64,000 nt of DNA from Sapria himalayana (GCA_029783825.1 JAREIK010001729.1:403012-467011), one strand, 5' to 3'. Counted from the stretch's first letter, positions 22,701 to 35,555 are shown. Made by a program: numbers and translations. The notes: generated by a model from the sequence alone, not told the origin.

Positions 22701-23619
22701 ATTGCCGTTAAATGAAAATAAAAACCCCAGATCACCTATTCTCACAAGGTAAAATAGCCTCAAAGATATGAGAAATGTTTGAAAAATAAATGAGTTTAAA
22801 GTATAAAAATCAATCTTTCAAAAAAAAAGGCTTAGGAAATGGATGAGGGGGCCCAATCTTAATTTGAATCATATATGGCTCAAGAATACCATTTCACCTT
22901 TGGTGATGTGGAATATTTGGAAAGCCAGAAATAAAAGTAGATATGAGGGTTCAAAAATGAGGGCAGAAGATATAGTATGTGAAATTAAAAAGAGCTAAAA
23001 ATAACTTCAGAAGCTTTCCCATTAAAGAATATAACTTACCTAGAAATTAAAGAATTTATAGATAGGTGGCATCTAAGGCTTCAAAAACCCATATCATTAA
23101 GCTTTATGAGTATACATTGGAATAAACCCCCAGGGGGGTATTTGGCACTTAACACAGATAGTAGTTTTAAAAGAGAAATAGGTGCAGTAGGAGGCATGAA
23201 AATTCTTAGGGACTCAGATGGAAAGATGATTTGGGCATTCACTAGAAAGTTGAAAGCTAATAATCCTATGCAGTTTGTAATCCTGGTACTTTGTCTGGAT
23301 TAAAGATATGCAAAGACATAAAAATAAAGAACTTTCAAATACAAACTGATTCAAGTATGTAGTAGGTATTATTAAAGGTCAGAGATTGCTTTGGAAATAA
23401 ATAAATGACATAGAAGAAATCATACAACTAGTTCAATAGTTAAACTGAAGTATTATGCACATATTTAGAGAAGTGAATCAAGTAGCCGATAAACTAGATA
23501 AAGAAGATGAAAAATCAGGAAATCAGGTATTTGATGCTCAAAACATGCCCACTAAATATAAATGTTTACTCAAACAAGATGAAATAAGATATCCTATATC
23601 CAGGAAAGTTAACACTTAA
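19800..23619 (+). pseudogene. LINE-B ORF2, N-terminally deleted and degenerate
   Basis: Begins inside the endonuclease at LAEPIIDNKQVEEYKNNLGF, so the WNVRG start block is gone. Endonuclease traces include IISVVYASN and TPWIIGGDY. RT (~20980-21830) shows AGPDCWNFKFYQACW, VLIPKK, EDYRPISLCN, KLDLSKEFDRVDW, RQGDPLSPSLFNIYLE and intact YADD at 21749-21760. RNase H traces (LALNTDSSFKREIGAVGG) start near 23140. Ends DEIRYPISRKVNT at 23619. Many stops and frame changes are present. Same family as LINE-A and LINE-C, but more diverged. Confidence 0.88.
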
Positions 23620-24921
23620 TTTTAAGAATCCTTCAGGAAGTATATAAGTAAAAAGTGCTAGTATATTAATTAACATTAAACTCTGTAGACATGGTCGGTT
23701 AATTTAATAATAAAAGATGACATGGTAAGATTCTATATTGCATTATGGTAGGATTCCTAAAATTTCTACAGGTGTAATGTGTTTAGTATTCTGGTCCTGT
23801 GGAATGCTTAAACAATTCTATTTGGGACCTTACAGAGAATTTATTGATAGTTTTTCTTTATGTTAATTTATAGATGAATGGTAGTGAGGATGATGCATGT
23901 TGTTGTCAGAAGGGAACAGCAAACTGTTTATTTTTCTTGAACGAGCAGGTGCCAAAGTTAATGCAATGAAGTTCTTGTAAATGTCACAGAGACAAAAGTT
24001 GTGAAGGAGAATTGTTGTTTTGTTATTTTGTGTAACAAAGATGCTAAAACTACTAAATACTACTTCTAGAGGTAGTCTTAAACTAGAGGGGAGAGAATGT
24101 AAATGTAGTCAATGCTTTGCGATGATGTGTGAAATGTGCAAGATAATGGCAGGTGGTATGAGTATAGCATCCTGGTCCTATAAATTAGGATAAAAAATTA
24201 TATTCGGTGGTGATGAATGCTATCACAAAATCAACAAGGGAGAGAAGGTGATAAGTGTATATTGTTTTGTTCTATTTCATAAAAGTGTAGGAAAGCTAGT
24301 CCAATATCAGCCATTCTACAATGATTGATAAAGATAGATAGACAGAAGCAAGACTGGTGTAGCTTGTTATGTTTGTTTGTTATTCTTTGTTTGTAAAAGA
24401 GAATAAGAAGAAGCCCTAGGGGTAAAAGAGAGCATGGCAGAAAATAGAGGAAGCACGATAATTAAAAATAGCAATAACAAGTAGTATTTTAAGGTAGACT
24501 AAACAACAGGAGGGAGGAACCGAAAGGCAGATAAAGGTGAATTGGAAAGTATAGGCATAAGCTGCACAAGAGCACAGAAGAAATTAACAACATATCAGGA
24601 TTAGCATCAAAAAGATAATAAAGGAGAACAAGAAGGAAAGAGGCTCAGACATAAAGCTCAAGGAAACTTCAAGCATAAACTTTAAAGGAAAGGCATGCAG
24701 AAAGTGTAAGCAGATATTATTGTTAAATCAATAGAAACTAAAAATAAGAGATATTATGAATTAAGAACTTAGGTATCCCAGTATAAAAAGGATTTTATTA
24801 ATGTTTGTTTTATTTCTTTAATTTTACTAAGGGTGTAAAATGGAAAAGGGTAATATTAGTTTATAACAATGTATTCCTCCGCAAAAAAAGATGTCTATTA
24901 TAATTAATAAAACAAACTTAA
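23620..24921 (+). other. LINE-B 3' UTR and A tail
   Basis: Non-coding. The terminal motif is eroded to CCTCCGCAAAAAAAGATG at 24876-24893, followed by AATAAAACAAACTT and an A run that merges with the target duplicate. No other feature recognised. Confidence 0.75.
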
Positions 24922-26553
24922 AAAAAGAAGAATACTAAGAAAACAAAGAATAAACTAATAAGAGAATAAGAAGAATAAAAAGATTAAGAAGATTAAGAGA
25001 ATGAGAGTAATACAGAATAATAAACAAGAATACGAAGAATAAGCAACAACAATAAAAATAAAAAGAATAGAAAAAAGAAAAAATGAGAAGAATAAAGAAG
25101 AATTAACAAATAATAAAATAATACGAAGAAATTTGAAGAATACGAAGAATAAGAAGATAAGAAAATAAGAGAATAACAAGAATAAGAAAGAATAACAAGA
25201 ATAATAGAATAGAAGAAAAAAAAAAGATAATAGAATTAGAAGAATAAAGAAAAGAAGAATATGAACGCATGCGAATAAAAAAGAAAGAATAAAACAGCCA
25301 TTTGAAGAATAAGAGAATAAAAAGTTACGAGATCATAAATAAATATGAAGGACATAAGAAGAATCAAGAAAACAAGAAGAATAAAAGAATAAGAAGATAA
25401 AAAGACTATGAAGAATACGAGAATAAGGAACGAATACGACGATAAGAAGAATCAAGAATAAGAATAAGAAGAATAAGAAGAAATGAAATAAGAAGAATAA
25501 GAAAAATAAGAAAATAGAAGAATAAGAAAAGAAGAGAAGATAAGAAAAATAAGAAAAAATAGAATGAGAATAAGAAGACTAAGAAAAATAAGAAGAAGAA
25601 ACAAAATATGAAATAAAAAAATAAGAAGAATAAAAAAATAAAAGAATAAAATAACATGTAGAAAAATAAGAAAGAAGAATAATAAAATACTAAGAATGAG
25701 AAGAAACTAAGAAAAAAATAAGATAAAGAAGAATAATAAGAAGATTAAGAAGAATGAGAAGGATAATGAAATAAGAATAATAAAAAAAGAAGAATAAGAA
25801 GAATAAAAAAGAAGAATGAGAAGAATAAATAAGAATTAGAAGAATAAGAATAATAAGAAGAATAAGAAGAACAACATGAAAAAGTATATAAAAGAATAAA
25901 ATAATAAGAAGAATACATGAAAAAGTATAAGAAGAATAAAATAATAAAGAGATATAAAGAAAATATAAATAAGAAGCATAAGAATAATAAGAAATACGAA
26001 GAATAAAATGAAAAAAAGATTAAGAAGAGAGGAAGAAAAAGAAAAACAAGAATATAGAATCATAATAATATGAAGAATAAGAAGAATAAGAAGAATAAGA
26101 AGAACAAGAAGAATAAGAGAATTAAAAAGAATAAGAAGAATAAATAGAATAATAAGAATAAGAAAAATAAGAAGAATAAAAAATAAAAGAATAAAAATAA
26201 CATGTAGAAAAAAAAGGAAGAAGAATATTAAGAATTCTAAGATAAGAAGAATTCTAAGAAAAAAATAAGATAAAGTAGAATAATAAGAAGATTAAGAAGA
26301 ATGAGAAGAATAAAAAGAAAAAAAGAAGAATGAGAAGAATAAAGAAGAATTAGAAGAATAAGAAGAATAATAAAATATTAATAATAATAGAATAAGAAGA
26401 ATAACATAAAAAGTATAATAGGAAGAATAAAATATTAAGAAGAATATAAAGAATATAAAAAAAAGATGAATAGAAGCATAAGATAATAAGAAGAATAAGA
26501 ATAATAAGAAGAATAAGAAAAATAAGAAGAAAAATAAGAAAATAGAAGAATAA
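24922..26553 (+). repeat. (AAGAAT)n-type array, right half
   Basis: Begins with the LINE-B target duplicate (24922-24941) and continues as degenerate AAG/AAT/AAA triplets. A less regular patch lies near 25255-25360. Within it a block of roughly 550 bases near 25610-25980 resembles 26180-26500 (both carry ACATGTAGAAAAA then AAGAATAATA and repeated AGTATA), suggesting a segmental duplication of the array. Confidence 0.9.
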
Positions 26554-27040
26554 TGGTTGGGTTGTCAGGCAGTCCTGCCAGGTGTTTGCATAAATGTCAA
26601 GGTGTAAGTTTTCAGAAGTCTATTTATACAAGTGTCTGTGAGTGTCGGTCTGCGTCTGTCTGGTGGTTATGTTCATGCGTTTCTGGAATATGACAAGTCT
26701 CACATTAACTCTGCGAAGGAACATGGATAAGGGATAGAGGGGGTATCTCAGGAATGGAAAAAGAAGATGAGTGTGGAAATAAAGCTAAGAAAGAAACAAG
26801 TTTCAGCTGCTAAAGAATGGCTAAAACCATTGGGCCAGCATGAAAGCATATTTCAAAATCCAGCTTTAATAAAGAAATCCAGAGAACACATTATTGCAAC
26901 CTTAATATAGCCTATGCTCTTTTATTTGTTTTTTATTTTTACAAGTGGATGTAAACGGGAAAGGGTGGAATTAGCTTGTAAAATGGTATTACTCCGCCAA
27001 AAGAGAGGGTTATAATATTAAAAAAAACTTTATAAAAAAA
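26554..27040 (+). mobile_element. 5'-truncated LINE 3' end
   Basis: About 487 bp of non-repeat sequence ending with the family's terminal block (ACTCCGCCAAAAGAGAGGGT at 26991-27010, preceded by GGGAAAGGGTGG) and an A7 tail. There is no coding. AGAAGAATAA occurs just before it (26544-26553) and just after the tail (27039-27048), a possible 10-bp TSD, although this is weak evidence inside a hexanucleotide array. 5' truncation is common in L1 insertions. Confidence 0.75.
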
Positions 27041-29451
27041 GAAGAATAAGAAAAAGATAATATGAATAAGAAGAATATAAATAAAAGAAGAATACAAAGC
27101 ATAAGAATAAAGAGAAGAATAAAAGAAGAATAAAAAGAATTTGAAGAATAAGAAGAATAAAAAGATTAAGAAGAATAAAAAATAAGAATAATAATATAAT
27201 ATGAAAATAAGAAGAATAAGAACAACAAAAATAAAAAGAATAAGAAGAATAATAAGATTAAGAAGAATAAGAAGAATAAGAAAAATAAGAAGAAAAATAG
27301 AATAAGAGCAATAAGAAGACTAAGAAAAATAAGAGAATAAATAGAATAAGAAGAATACAAAAAATAAGAAGAATAAAAAAAATAAAAGAATAAAAATAAC
27401 ATTGATAAAAAAGGAAAGAAGAATAATAAGAATACTAAAATAATAAGAATACTAAGAAAAAAATAAGATAAGAATAATATAATAATAAGAATAAGAAGAA
27501 TGAGAAAAATAATAAAGAATAAGAAGAAGAAAAAAATAAAAAAATAAAAATAACATGAATAAAAAAAGGAAAAGAAGAATAATAAGAATACTAAAAATAA
27601 TAAAATACTATAAAAAAGAAGAGAAAAATAATAATAAAAATAAGAATAATAAAAAAAAAAAACAATAACATGACAAATTATAATAAGAAGAATAAAATAA
27701 TAAAAGAATAAAAAGAATAAAAAGAATAAAAGAAAAGGATGAATAAGAAGCAAAGAAGAATAAGAAGCATGAGAAGAATAAGAAAAATAATAAAAATAAA
27801 TGAATAAAAATAAATTAAGATAATAGAGGAAGAATAAGAATAAGAATAAGAGGAAGAACATAATAAGTAGAATCATAATAATATGAAGAATAAGAAGAAT
27901 AAGAAGAACAAGAATAATAATAAAAAGATTAAAAAGAATTAAAAGAATAAGACGAATAAGAAGAAAAGAAATAAGAAGAATAATAAGAATAAGAAAAATA
28001 AAAAGAATAAAAGAATAAGAAGAATAAGAGGAAAATAATATCAAGAATTAGAAGATTCATAATAATACGAAGAATAAAAAGAATAAACAAAATAATAAGA
28101 ATATGAAGATTAAAAAGAATAAAAGAATTAGAATAATAAAAAGAATAAGAAGAATTAGAATAATAAAAAGAATAAGAAAAATAAGAAGAATAAGAAGAAT
28201 AAGAAGAATAAAAAGAATAAGAAGAATAAGAAGAATAAGATGAATAAGATGAATAAGATGAATAAAAAGAATAAGAAGAATAAGAAGAATAAAAGAATAA
28301 GAAGAATAAGAAAGATAAGATGAATAAGATGAATAAGATGAATAAAAGAATAAGAAGAATAAGATGAATAAAAAAATAAGAAGAATAAGAAGAATAAGTA
28401 GAATAAAAAGACTAAGATGATTAAGAAGAATAAGATGAATATGAGAATAAGATGAATAATAAGAATAAGAAGTATAAGAACAATAAGAAGAATATAAAGA
28501 ACAAGTGGAATAAGAAGAATAATAAGAAAAAGAATAAAAAAATTAAAAATGTGAAGAATAAAAAGAAAAAGAATAATGAGAAGAATAAGAAAAATATGAA
28601 GTATAAGAATAATAATAAGAAAAGAATATTATAAAAGAATAAGAACATTAAGAAGAATAAGAAGGATAAGAAGAATAAGAAAAATATGAAGTATAAGAAG
28701 AATAATAGAAAAAGAATATTTAAAGAATAGACATTAAGAAGAATAAGAAGGATAAGAAGAATAAGAAAAATAAGAAAAATAAAATAAGAAAAATAAGAAG
28801 AAAAGAAGAATAAGAAAAAATAGAAAAATAAGAAGAATATGAATAAAAAAAATAATAAGAAGAATTAGAAAATTAAGAAGAATAAGAAAAATAAGAAAAA
28901 TAATAACAATAAGAAAAATGAGAGAATAATGAAGAATAAGAAGAATAAGAAAATAGAAGAAAAAGAAGAAAAGGAAGAAAAAGAAGAAAAGGAAGAAAAG
29001 AAGAAAAAGAAGAAAAAGAAGAAAAAAAGAATAAGAAGAATAAGAAAAATAAAAATAAGAATCAGAATAATAAGAAGAATAAGAATAATAAGAAGAATAA
29101 GAAGATTAAGAAGAATAATAACATATAAAAATGAAAAGAATAATGAAGAATAAGAAGAATAAAAAAATAAGATGAATAAGAGGAATAAGCAGAGTAAGAA
29201 TAATAAAAGAATAATAAGAATAAGACGATTAATAAGAATAAAAATAATAAAAAGTATAAGTAATAAGAAGAATAAGAAGAATAAGAATAAGAAGAAGAAT
29301 ATGAAAAATAAGAAAAAATCAAAAGAATAAGATGAATAAGAAGAAAAGGAAGAATAATAAAAAATATGAAGAATAAGAAAAATAAAAAGATAAAAGAATA
29401 ATATAATAATTTGAATAAGAAGAATAAGAAAAATAAAAGATTAAGAAGAAT
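27041..29451 (+). repeat. (AAGAAT)n-type array
   Basis: About 2.4 kb of AAG/AAT/AAA triplets, A-rich strand on plus. Local subarrays include AAGATGAATAAGATGAAT near 28229-28270 and 28320-28345, and GAAGAAAAAGAAGAAAAGG near 28965-29030. Frames on either strand are low-complexity artefacts. Confidence 0.95.
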
Positions 29452-30005
29452 TGTTAGGCAATTCCACTTATGATGATTGTAATTTTAAAGATTCAGAAGA
29501 AGATAACAACAAAAAAGGTCACAAATGATATATATCCACGACCATAATCCAACAAAACCATGGGAGAATCAAACCACAACAGACCACATAAAAAAATGTG
29601 CTTCACTGGTCGTTGAACATGACTAGCTACATCCACACACAAAAATGCTTATGAATTTATAGATTATAACTAAATTAGAATGTTCTTTTAATTTGTGGGT
29701 AGAAAGTGTTGTGAAAAAAATCACACAGAGAGGATAAAATGGAGATAAATTGTCCACACATAAAATTATAGTAGTTGAAAAATAGAAATAAACAATTTAT
29801 ACTAATAATAGTTTCTTTGTTTAATTAGCTGGACTGGGTCGGATCACTTGGATGGGCCAAGATCTACTCCAAAATTTTATTCAGTCTAGTCAGCGGCAAA
29901 CCCATTATTGTGCTATTGCTGCATTCCTAGCCTCTTATATTTTTTTTTCTGCACTTACATGAAAATATTTAAAAAAACATATTTGGTTATACAAAAAAAT
30001 AATCA
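29452..30005. other. unassigned non-repeat spacer inside hexanucleotide DNA
   Basis: About 550 bp of ordinary AT-rich sequence starting TGTTAGGCAATTCC. No ORF, conserved LINE motif or clear LTR end was found. It could be a decayed insertion (the TGTTAG start is copia-like), but no matching CA end or TSD is visible. Confidence 0.4.
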
Positions 30006-31784
30006 AAATGTATTATATATAATAAGAATATAAATAATAAGATGAATATGTAGAGTAATAAGAATAAGATGAATAAAAATAATAAGAAGAATAATAAGAA
30101 TAATAGAATTAGAAGAAATAGAAGAATATAGAAAATAGAAGAAGAAAGAGAATAAGAAGAATAAGAAAAAGAAGAACGAGAAAATTAAAAAGAATAAAGA
30201 ATGAAAAGAATAAGTTGAATAGAAGACTAAGAAAATTAAAAAGAAAGAAAATAAGATAATATGAAGAATAAGAAAAAATAAGAGAATAATAAGAATAATA
30301 AAAATTATAATAATGAACAATTAGAAAAAAAGAATAAGAAGAAAAAGATAATAAGAAGAATAAGATGAATAAGAAAAAACCAGAATAATTAAATAATAAG
30401 AGAATAAGAAGAATATAATTATAGAAAAATAAGAGAATATGATTAATAAGAAGAATACTAAGAAATCAAATATAAACTAATAAGAAGAATAAGAAGAATA
30501 AAAAGATTAATAGAATAAAAAAATAAGAAGAATAATAAAATAATAAGAATAATAAGAATAATAAGAATAATAAGAATAATAAGAATATAAGAATAAGAAT
30601 AATAAGAATAAGAAGAATAAGATGAATAAGAAGAAAAGAATAATGAGACAAATATAGAAATAAAAAGAATAAGATAATAGAATAATAGAAGAATAAGAAA
30701 AACTAAAGATTGAGAAGAATAAAAAAAATAAGAAATAAGGAATAAGAGGAATAAGAAGAATAAGAAGAATAAGATGATAAGAAGAATAAGAAAAATAAGA
30801 AGAATAAAAAGAATAAAAAGATAATAAGAATAAGAGAATAAGAAGAATATGAACAAATATAATAATAAAAAGAATAAGAAAAATATGAAGGATAACAAGA
30901 ATAAGAAGGATAAGAAGAATAAGAAGCATAAGAAGAATAAGAAGAATCAGAAGAATAAGAATGAAAAAAATATAAAGAATAAAAATAATTAGAATAATTA
31001 TATGAATGATAATAATATAAAGAATAAGAATAAGAAGAATAACAAGAAGAAAAAGAAGTACAAGATTAATAAAAAGATTAAGAAGAATAAAAAAATAAGA
31101 AGAATAACAAAATAACATGAGAATAAGAATAATAAAAGAAAAAGAAGAATAAGAAGAATAAAAAGAATGAAGAATAAGTAGAATAAGAAGACTAATAAAA
31201 TTAAGAATAATAAAAGAATAATAGAAGAAGAAAAGAAGAATAAGAAGAATAAAAAGAATAAAAGAATAAAAGAATATGAAGAAAAAGAAGAATAATAAGA
31301 ATAATAAGAATAATAAAATGAATAAAAAAGAATATGAACAATAAGAATAATATGAAGAATAAAAAGATTAAGAAGAATAAGAAGAATAAGAAGAATGAGA
31401 AGAACAAGAATGAATAAGAAGGATAAGAAGAATAAGTAAAATTAGAAGAAACAAAAGAATATTAATAATATGAAGAATAAGAAAATAAGATAAAATAAAG
31501 GATAAGAAGAATAATAAGAATAAGAATTATCAAAAAGAAAAAGAAGAAAAAGAAGAATTAGAAGAATAATTTGAATAAAAAGAATTAGAAGAATAAGAAA
31601 AATAAGACGATTAAGTAAAATAAGAGGAATAAGAGGTATTACGAAGAATGAAAAATAAGAAGAATAAGAAGAATAACAAGAATAAGAAGAATAACAAGAA
31701 TAACAAGAATAAGATGAATATGATGAATTAGAAGAATAAGAAAAATAAGAAAAAAAGAAGGATAAAAAAAAATAATAATAATAT
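30006..31784 (+). repeat. (AAGAAT)n-type array
   Basis: About 1.8 kb of AAG/AAT triplets with a regular AATAATAAG run near 30540-30600. Same strand polarity as the other arrays. Confidence 0.95.
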
Positions 31785-31790
31785 ACGAGA

Positions 31791-32590
31791 GCCTTTGGGC
31801 ATAATATATGAGTGCCTTTGGGCATAATATATGAGTGCAAAATACCTATTTATAAATGACCAATATGATTAAAAAGATAAATAATAATTATCAAATCTTG
31901 AAACAAATGGTAATACAAATAGAAGTGGTGGATGAACATTCTATTCTAACAAAGTATGGCTGGAAATGGAAATAAATGAAGAAGGCTTATTCTCTTTAAA
32001 ATCAGCCAAAAATTAGTTAGAAATAATAAATTCCCACAATAATTATTTAAATGGTGTTGTAATAGTAATACCTCACATTAAATATGTTCATTTTAATGGA
32101 AAACTTTATCTAATATTATTCCTTTAGATACACTCATACAAAAGAAAAGGCATAAAATTAGCTCTATATATGAATGCTGCAAGTAAATAATAAGAATAAG
32201 AAGAATATATGAGTGCCTTTGGGCATAATATATGAGAGTGAAATTCCTCATTAAAAATAACACCAATAGGATTAAAAAGATAAATAATGATTATAAAATA
32301 TGGAAACAAACGGCAATACAAAAAGAAGTGGTGGATGAACATTCTATTCTAACAAAGTATCTGGAAATGGAATTAAATGAAGAAGTTCTATTATCTTAAA
32401 TCAGCCAAAAAATTTGTTAGAAATAATAAATCCCCACAAGAATTATTTAAATAGTGCTGGAATAGTAATACCTCACATAAAATATGTTTATTTTTATGGA
32501 AAACTTTATCTAATAATATTTTTTAGATACGCTCATACAAAAGAAAGGCATAAAACTAGCCTCTAGATGTGAATACTTCAAGGAAATGGA
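31791..32590 (+). repeat. direct duplication (~403 bp offset) of a LINE ORF2 segment
   Basis: 31836-32186 matches 32236-32584; for example GTGGTGGATGAACATTCTAT starts at 31925 and at 32328. A short hexanucleotide remnant (AATAAGAATAAGAAGAAT, about 32187-32206) lies between the copies, and GCCTTTGGGCATAATATATG occurs at 31791, 31814 and 32215. Confidence 0.85.
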
Positions 32591-33472
32591 TCATCTTTCA
32601 AAGGAAAAATATCATCAAAGTTATGGAAAAAATTATAAAAAGAAATGAAATTAAAAATTAAAAACCAACCTCTTAAAAAAAATTTCAAAAATGGATGAAG
32701 GCCCCTAATAATAATTTTACTCTTAAATGGATTAAAAACACTATACCACCTCTAGTAATTTGGTTCTTATGGAAAGCCAAGAACAAAAGTATATATGAGG
32801 GAACAAAAATGAACATGGATGATATATGGAGAGATATCAAAATAGAAATAATGTTAAGTTAAGAGGTCAACCCATTAAAGAATATAATCTATAGAAAATA
32901 AAGAATATATTGATAAATGGTATTTAGGATACAAACAATTTAAACCATCAAGTATTACATGCACACACTAGAAGAAACCATCAAGGGGATACCCAACCCT
33001 TAACACAAATGGTAGTTATAAAAGGAAAATGGGTGCAGCAAGAGGTTGTGAGATTCTAAAAGTCACAGAAGGCAAGGTTATATTTGCTATCACTAAAAAA
33101 TTCAAAGGTACAACGGCTCTCCAGGTAGAAATTTAGGCACCATTGGCAGGTCTATTAATATGTAAAAATAGAGAGTTTAAAAATATACAAGTACAGGTTG
33201 ATTCATTAATACTAATGGGAATAGTTAAGGAATTGTTTTTTATGGAAATATGGAAATGATATAGAAGAAATTAAATAGCTCATTATAGATTAAAATTGTA
33301 ACATATAACACATCTATAGAGAAGTTAATCAAGTAGCAGATAAGTTAACTAAAAAGAGAGGCTGGGGAGCCAAGATTTTGAAGTGACAAATATGCCAGCA
33401 AAATATAGAGGCATGCTCAAATTAGATGAAATAGGGTACCCTAGAATTAGGAAGGGCAACTTAAACAGCTAG
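31860..33472 (+). pseudogene. LINE-D ORF2 remnant (zinc-binding region and RNase H)
   Basis: Readable blocks match the C-terminal part of LINE-C ORF2: SAKKFVRNNKSPQELFK, MFIFMENFI-type sequence, LIQKKGIKLASRCEYF, LKWIKNTIPPLVIWFLWKAKNKS, then RNase H pieces (LNTNGSYKRKMGAARG, IQVQVDSLILMGIVKEL, YREVNQVADKLT) and the end LDEIGYPRIRKGNLNS at 33472. The zinc-binding segment appears twice because of the duplication. Stops and frame changes are frequent. The endonuclease and RT are absent, so it cannot act. Confidence 0.8.
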
Positions 33473-34667
33473 GAACCAAAAGTATCAGTTATAATTAAAA
33501 GAGTAGGTCCCAAACAGAAGAGTGTAAATATAGGGGAAAGGTGTGTGCATGTTTGTATTTTTAAGGCAAAAAAAGTATATTAAAAGGAGCAGATTCAAAG
33601 GGCTAGAAGCTCATCACATCAAGATTACATATCCGTGGTATTCAATAATACAGGTTTTGTAATTTTATCTATCTTTCTATTATGTAAAATCACATGGATG
33701 TAATGGGAGAGAAAGGAGAATATAGTAAAGGATTTATTGGGTGGTGAAGGGGGGATGTGTGCTTGCTTGTTTTTTTTCATATCATTAAATCAGGAAAAAA
33801 GCAATTGGATAGGAGTAGTAAAATCAATGTCATCAAAGATATTTATTTTGTAATTTAGAAAAATAAGGAAGACCCTATAACAGATTGAGCAAGATATGGG
33901 AAAGAAAGGAGAGAACACTTATTGGGTTGTGGAGGGAAAGTGTTTGTCTTTGTTTCTAATTTTTCAGTTAAAACAAGCAAAAGCAATAGAAGAGTAACAG
34001 GAAAGGCCTAACGATACATTGAAGTTTATGTATTAAAGCTAGGAAAAAGTAGCTGAAGAGGGGCAGGAATGGAAGCCCAACTCAGCAAGGATAAATCTAA
34101 ATGTTTGCTTATTGTTTATACGTAATATGGAGAAATAAGGCAGGCTCTGTAACTTTTATAGATAGGGCAAGATATTTTCTGTTATAAGGATGTAATGGGT
34201 GAGAGAGGAAACTATGTAAAATGATTATAGGGATGCTAAGAAAAATGGGCTAATAGTTTTGTAGGTTAGAAGAGCCACCATGAAGTAAATAAAGAATGAG
34301 CTGAAAAGGGTTTACATATCAAAAGCTAACAATTGAAATGGGAAAAAGGAAGAAGAAGAAGAAAGTCCAAAAAGCACTAGAAGAAGAAAAGGCAAATGAG
34401 AAAATACTATTTTGTATTATGGCTTATCTAATATAGAGAAAATAAATCACTACTAAATTGGGAAGCTCATACAAAAGATCAAAGAGGAAATAGTAATGAA
34501 ATAATTATGAAACCAAATTTTTATAAAAGCTAAGGAAAATATAGGAATGAGGAAAATTTACATGAATTCATTTGGGCAGAAAGAAAACTATAGTGAATGA
34601 GGAAAATTAAAAATGATATCATTTGCCAAAAGAGAGGGCACACCTATAAATAAAACAACAATTCAAA
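33473..34667 (+). other. LINE-D 3' UTR
   Basis: Non-coding, ending in the family terminal block and A tail. It contains three related ~190-bp stretches near 33690-34220 (each with GTAATGGG/GAAAGG/GAGAGA and TGTTTGTxxTTG text), suggesting old internal repeats. Confidence 0.6.
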
Positions 34668-35555
34668 AAAAAGAATAAGAAGAATAAAATGAATAAGAGG
34701 AACAAAAAAATAAAATGAATAAAAGAATAAGAAGAATAAAAAGAATAAGAAGAATTAGTAGAGTAAGAAGAATAAGAAGAATAAGAAGTATAAGTAGAAT
34801 AAGAAGAATAAGAAGTATACGTAAATAAGAAGAATAAGTAGAATAAGAAGAATAAGAAGAATAAGAAGAATAATAATAATAATTAGAAAAAAAAATTAGA
34901 AAAATAAGATGAATAAGTAGAATAAAAAGAATAAGAGTAATAAGAAGAATAAGAATAATAAGAATAATAACAAAAATAAGAAAAATTAAAGGAATAAAAA
35001 GAATAAATTGAATAAGAATAATAAGAAGAATATGAAGAATAAGAGGAATAAAAAGAATAAGAAGAATGAGAGGAATAAGAAGAATAAAAAGAATAAGCAG
35101 CATAAGAAGAATAAGTAGAATAAGAAGACTAGCTAAGCAAAATTTTGATTTTTTATTCGAATTGGAAATTGGAAAATTAGGGTTAAAAAAGTAGAATAAG
35201 AAGACTAAGAAGATTAAGAATAATAAAAAGAAAAGAATAATAAGAATAATAAGAAGAGAAGAAGAATAATAACAATAATAACAAAAAAATAATAAGAATA
35301 AGAATAATGAGAAGAATAAGAAGAATAAGAAGAATAAGAAGAATAGGAAGAATAAGAAGAATATGAAGAATAAGAAGAATAGGAAGAATAAGAAGAATTG
35401 AAGAAGAATAGAAGAATAAGAGAATATGAAGAATATGAAGAATAGGAAGAATTAGAAGAATAGGAAGAATAAGAAGAATATGAAGAATAAAAAATATGAA
35501 GAATAAGAAGAATCTAAAGAATAAGAAGAATAAGAAGAATAAGAAACCAATTAAA
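34668..35555 (+). repeat. (AAGAAT)n-type array
   Basis: AAG/AAT array, A-rich strand on plus, with a ~60-bp non-repeat island at about 35130-35190 (AGCTAAGCAAAATTTTGATT onward). It ends where TATC-type repeats begin. Confidence 0.93.

Larger units (their letters stand above)
1702..24921 (+). mobile_element. LINE-B: outer L1-type LINE, interrupted by LINE-A and by a Ty3/gypsy element
   Basis: The LINE-B pieces are 1702-1790 (5' leader), 8758-9328 (ORF1 first part) and 19526-24921 (ORF1 end, ORF2, 3' UTR, A tail), about 6 kb after removing the two insertions. It lies in a hexanucleotide array with a 20-bp TSD (1682-1701 and 24922-24941). ORF1 and ORF2 are heavily broken, and the ORF1 C-terminus and ORF2 N-terminus are missing. 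It must be older than both elements nested in it. The family is plant L1 with RNase H, judged from the ORF2 domain order. Confidence 0.85.
31785..34667 (+). mobile_element. LINE-D: 5'-truncated, internally duplicated LINE
   Basis: Contains the ORF2 C-terminal third, a 3' UTR and the LINE terminal motif (TTTGCCAAAAGAGAGGG near 34622-34638), then AATAAAACAAC and an A8 tail. The 5' part is rearranged: three copies of GCCTTTGGGCATAATATATG and a ~400-bp direct duplication. It lies on the plus strand like the other LINEs. Confidence 0.85.
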
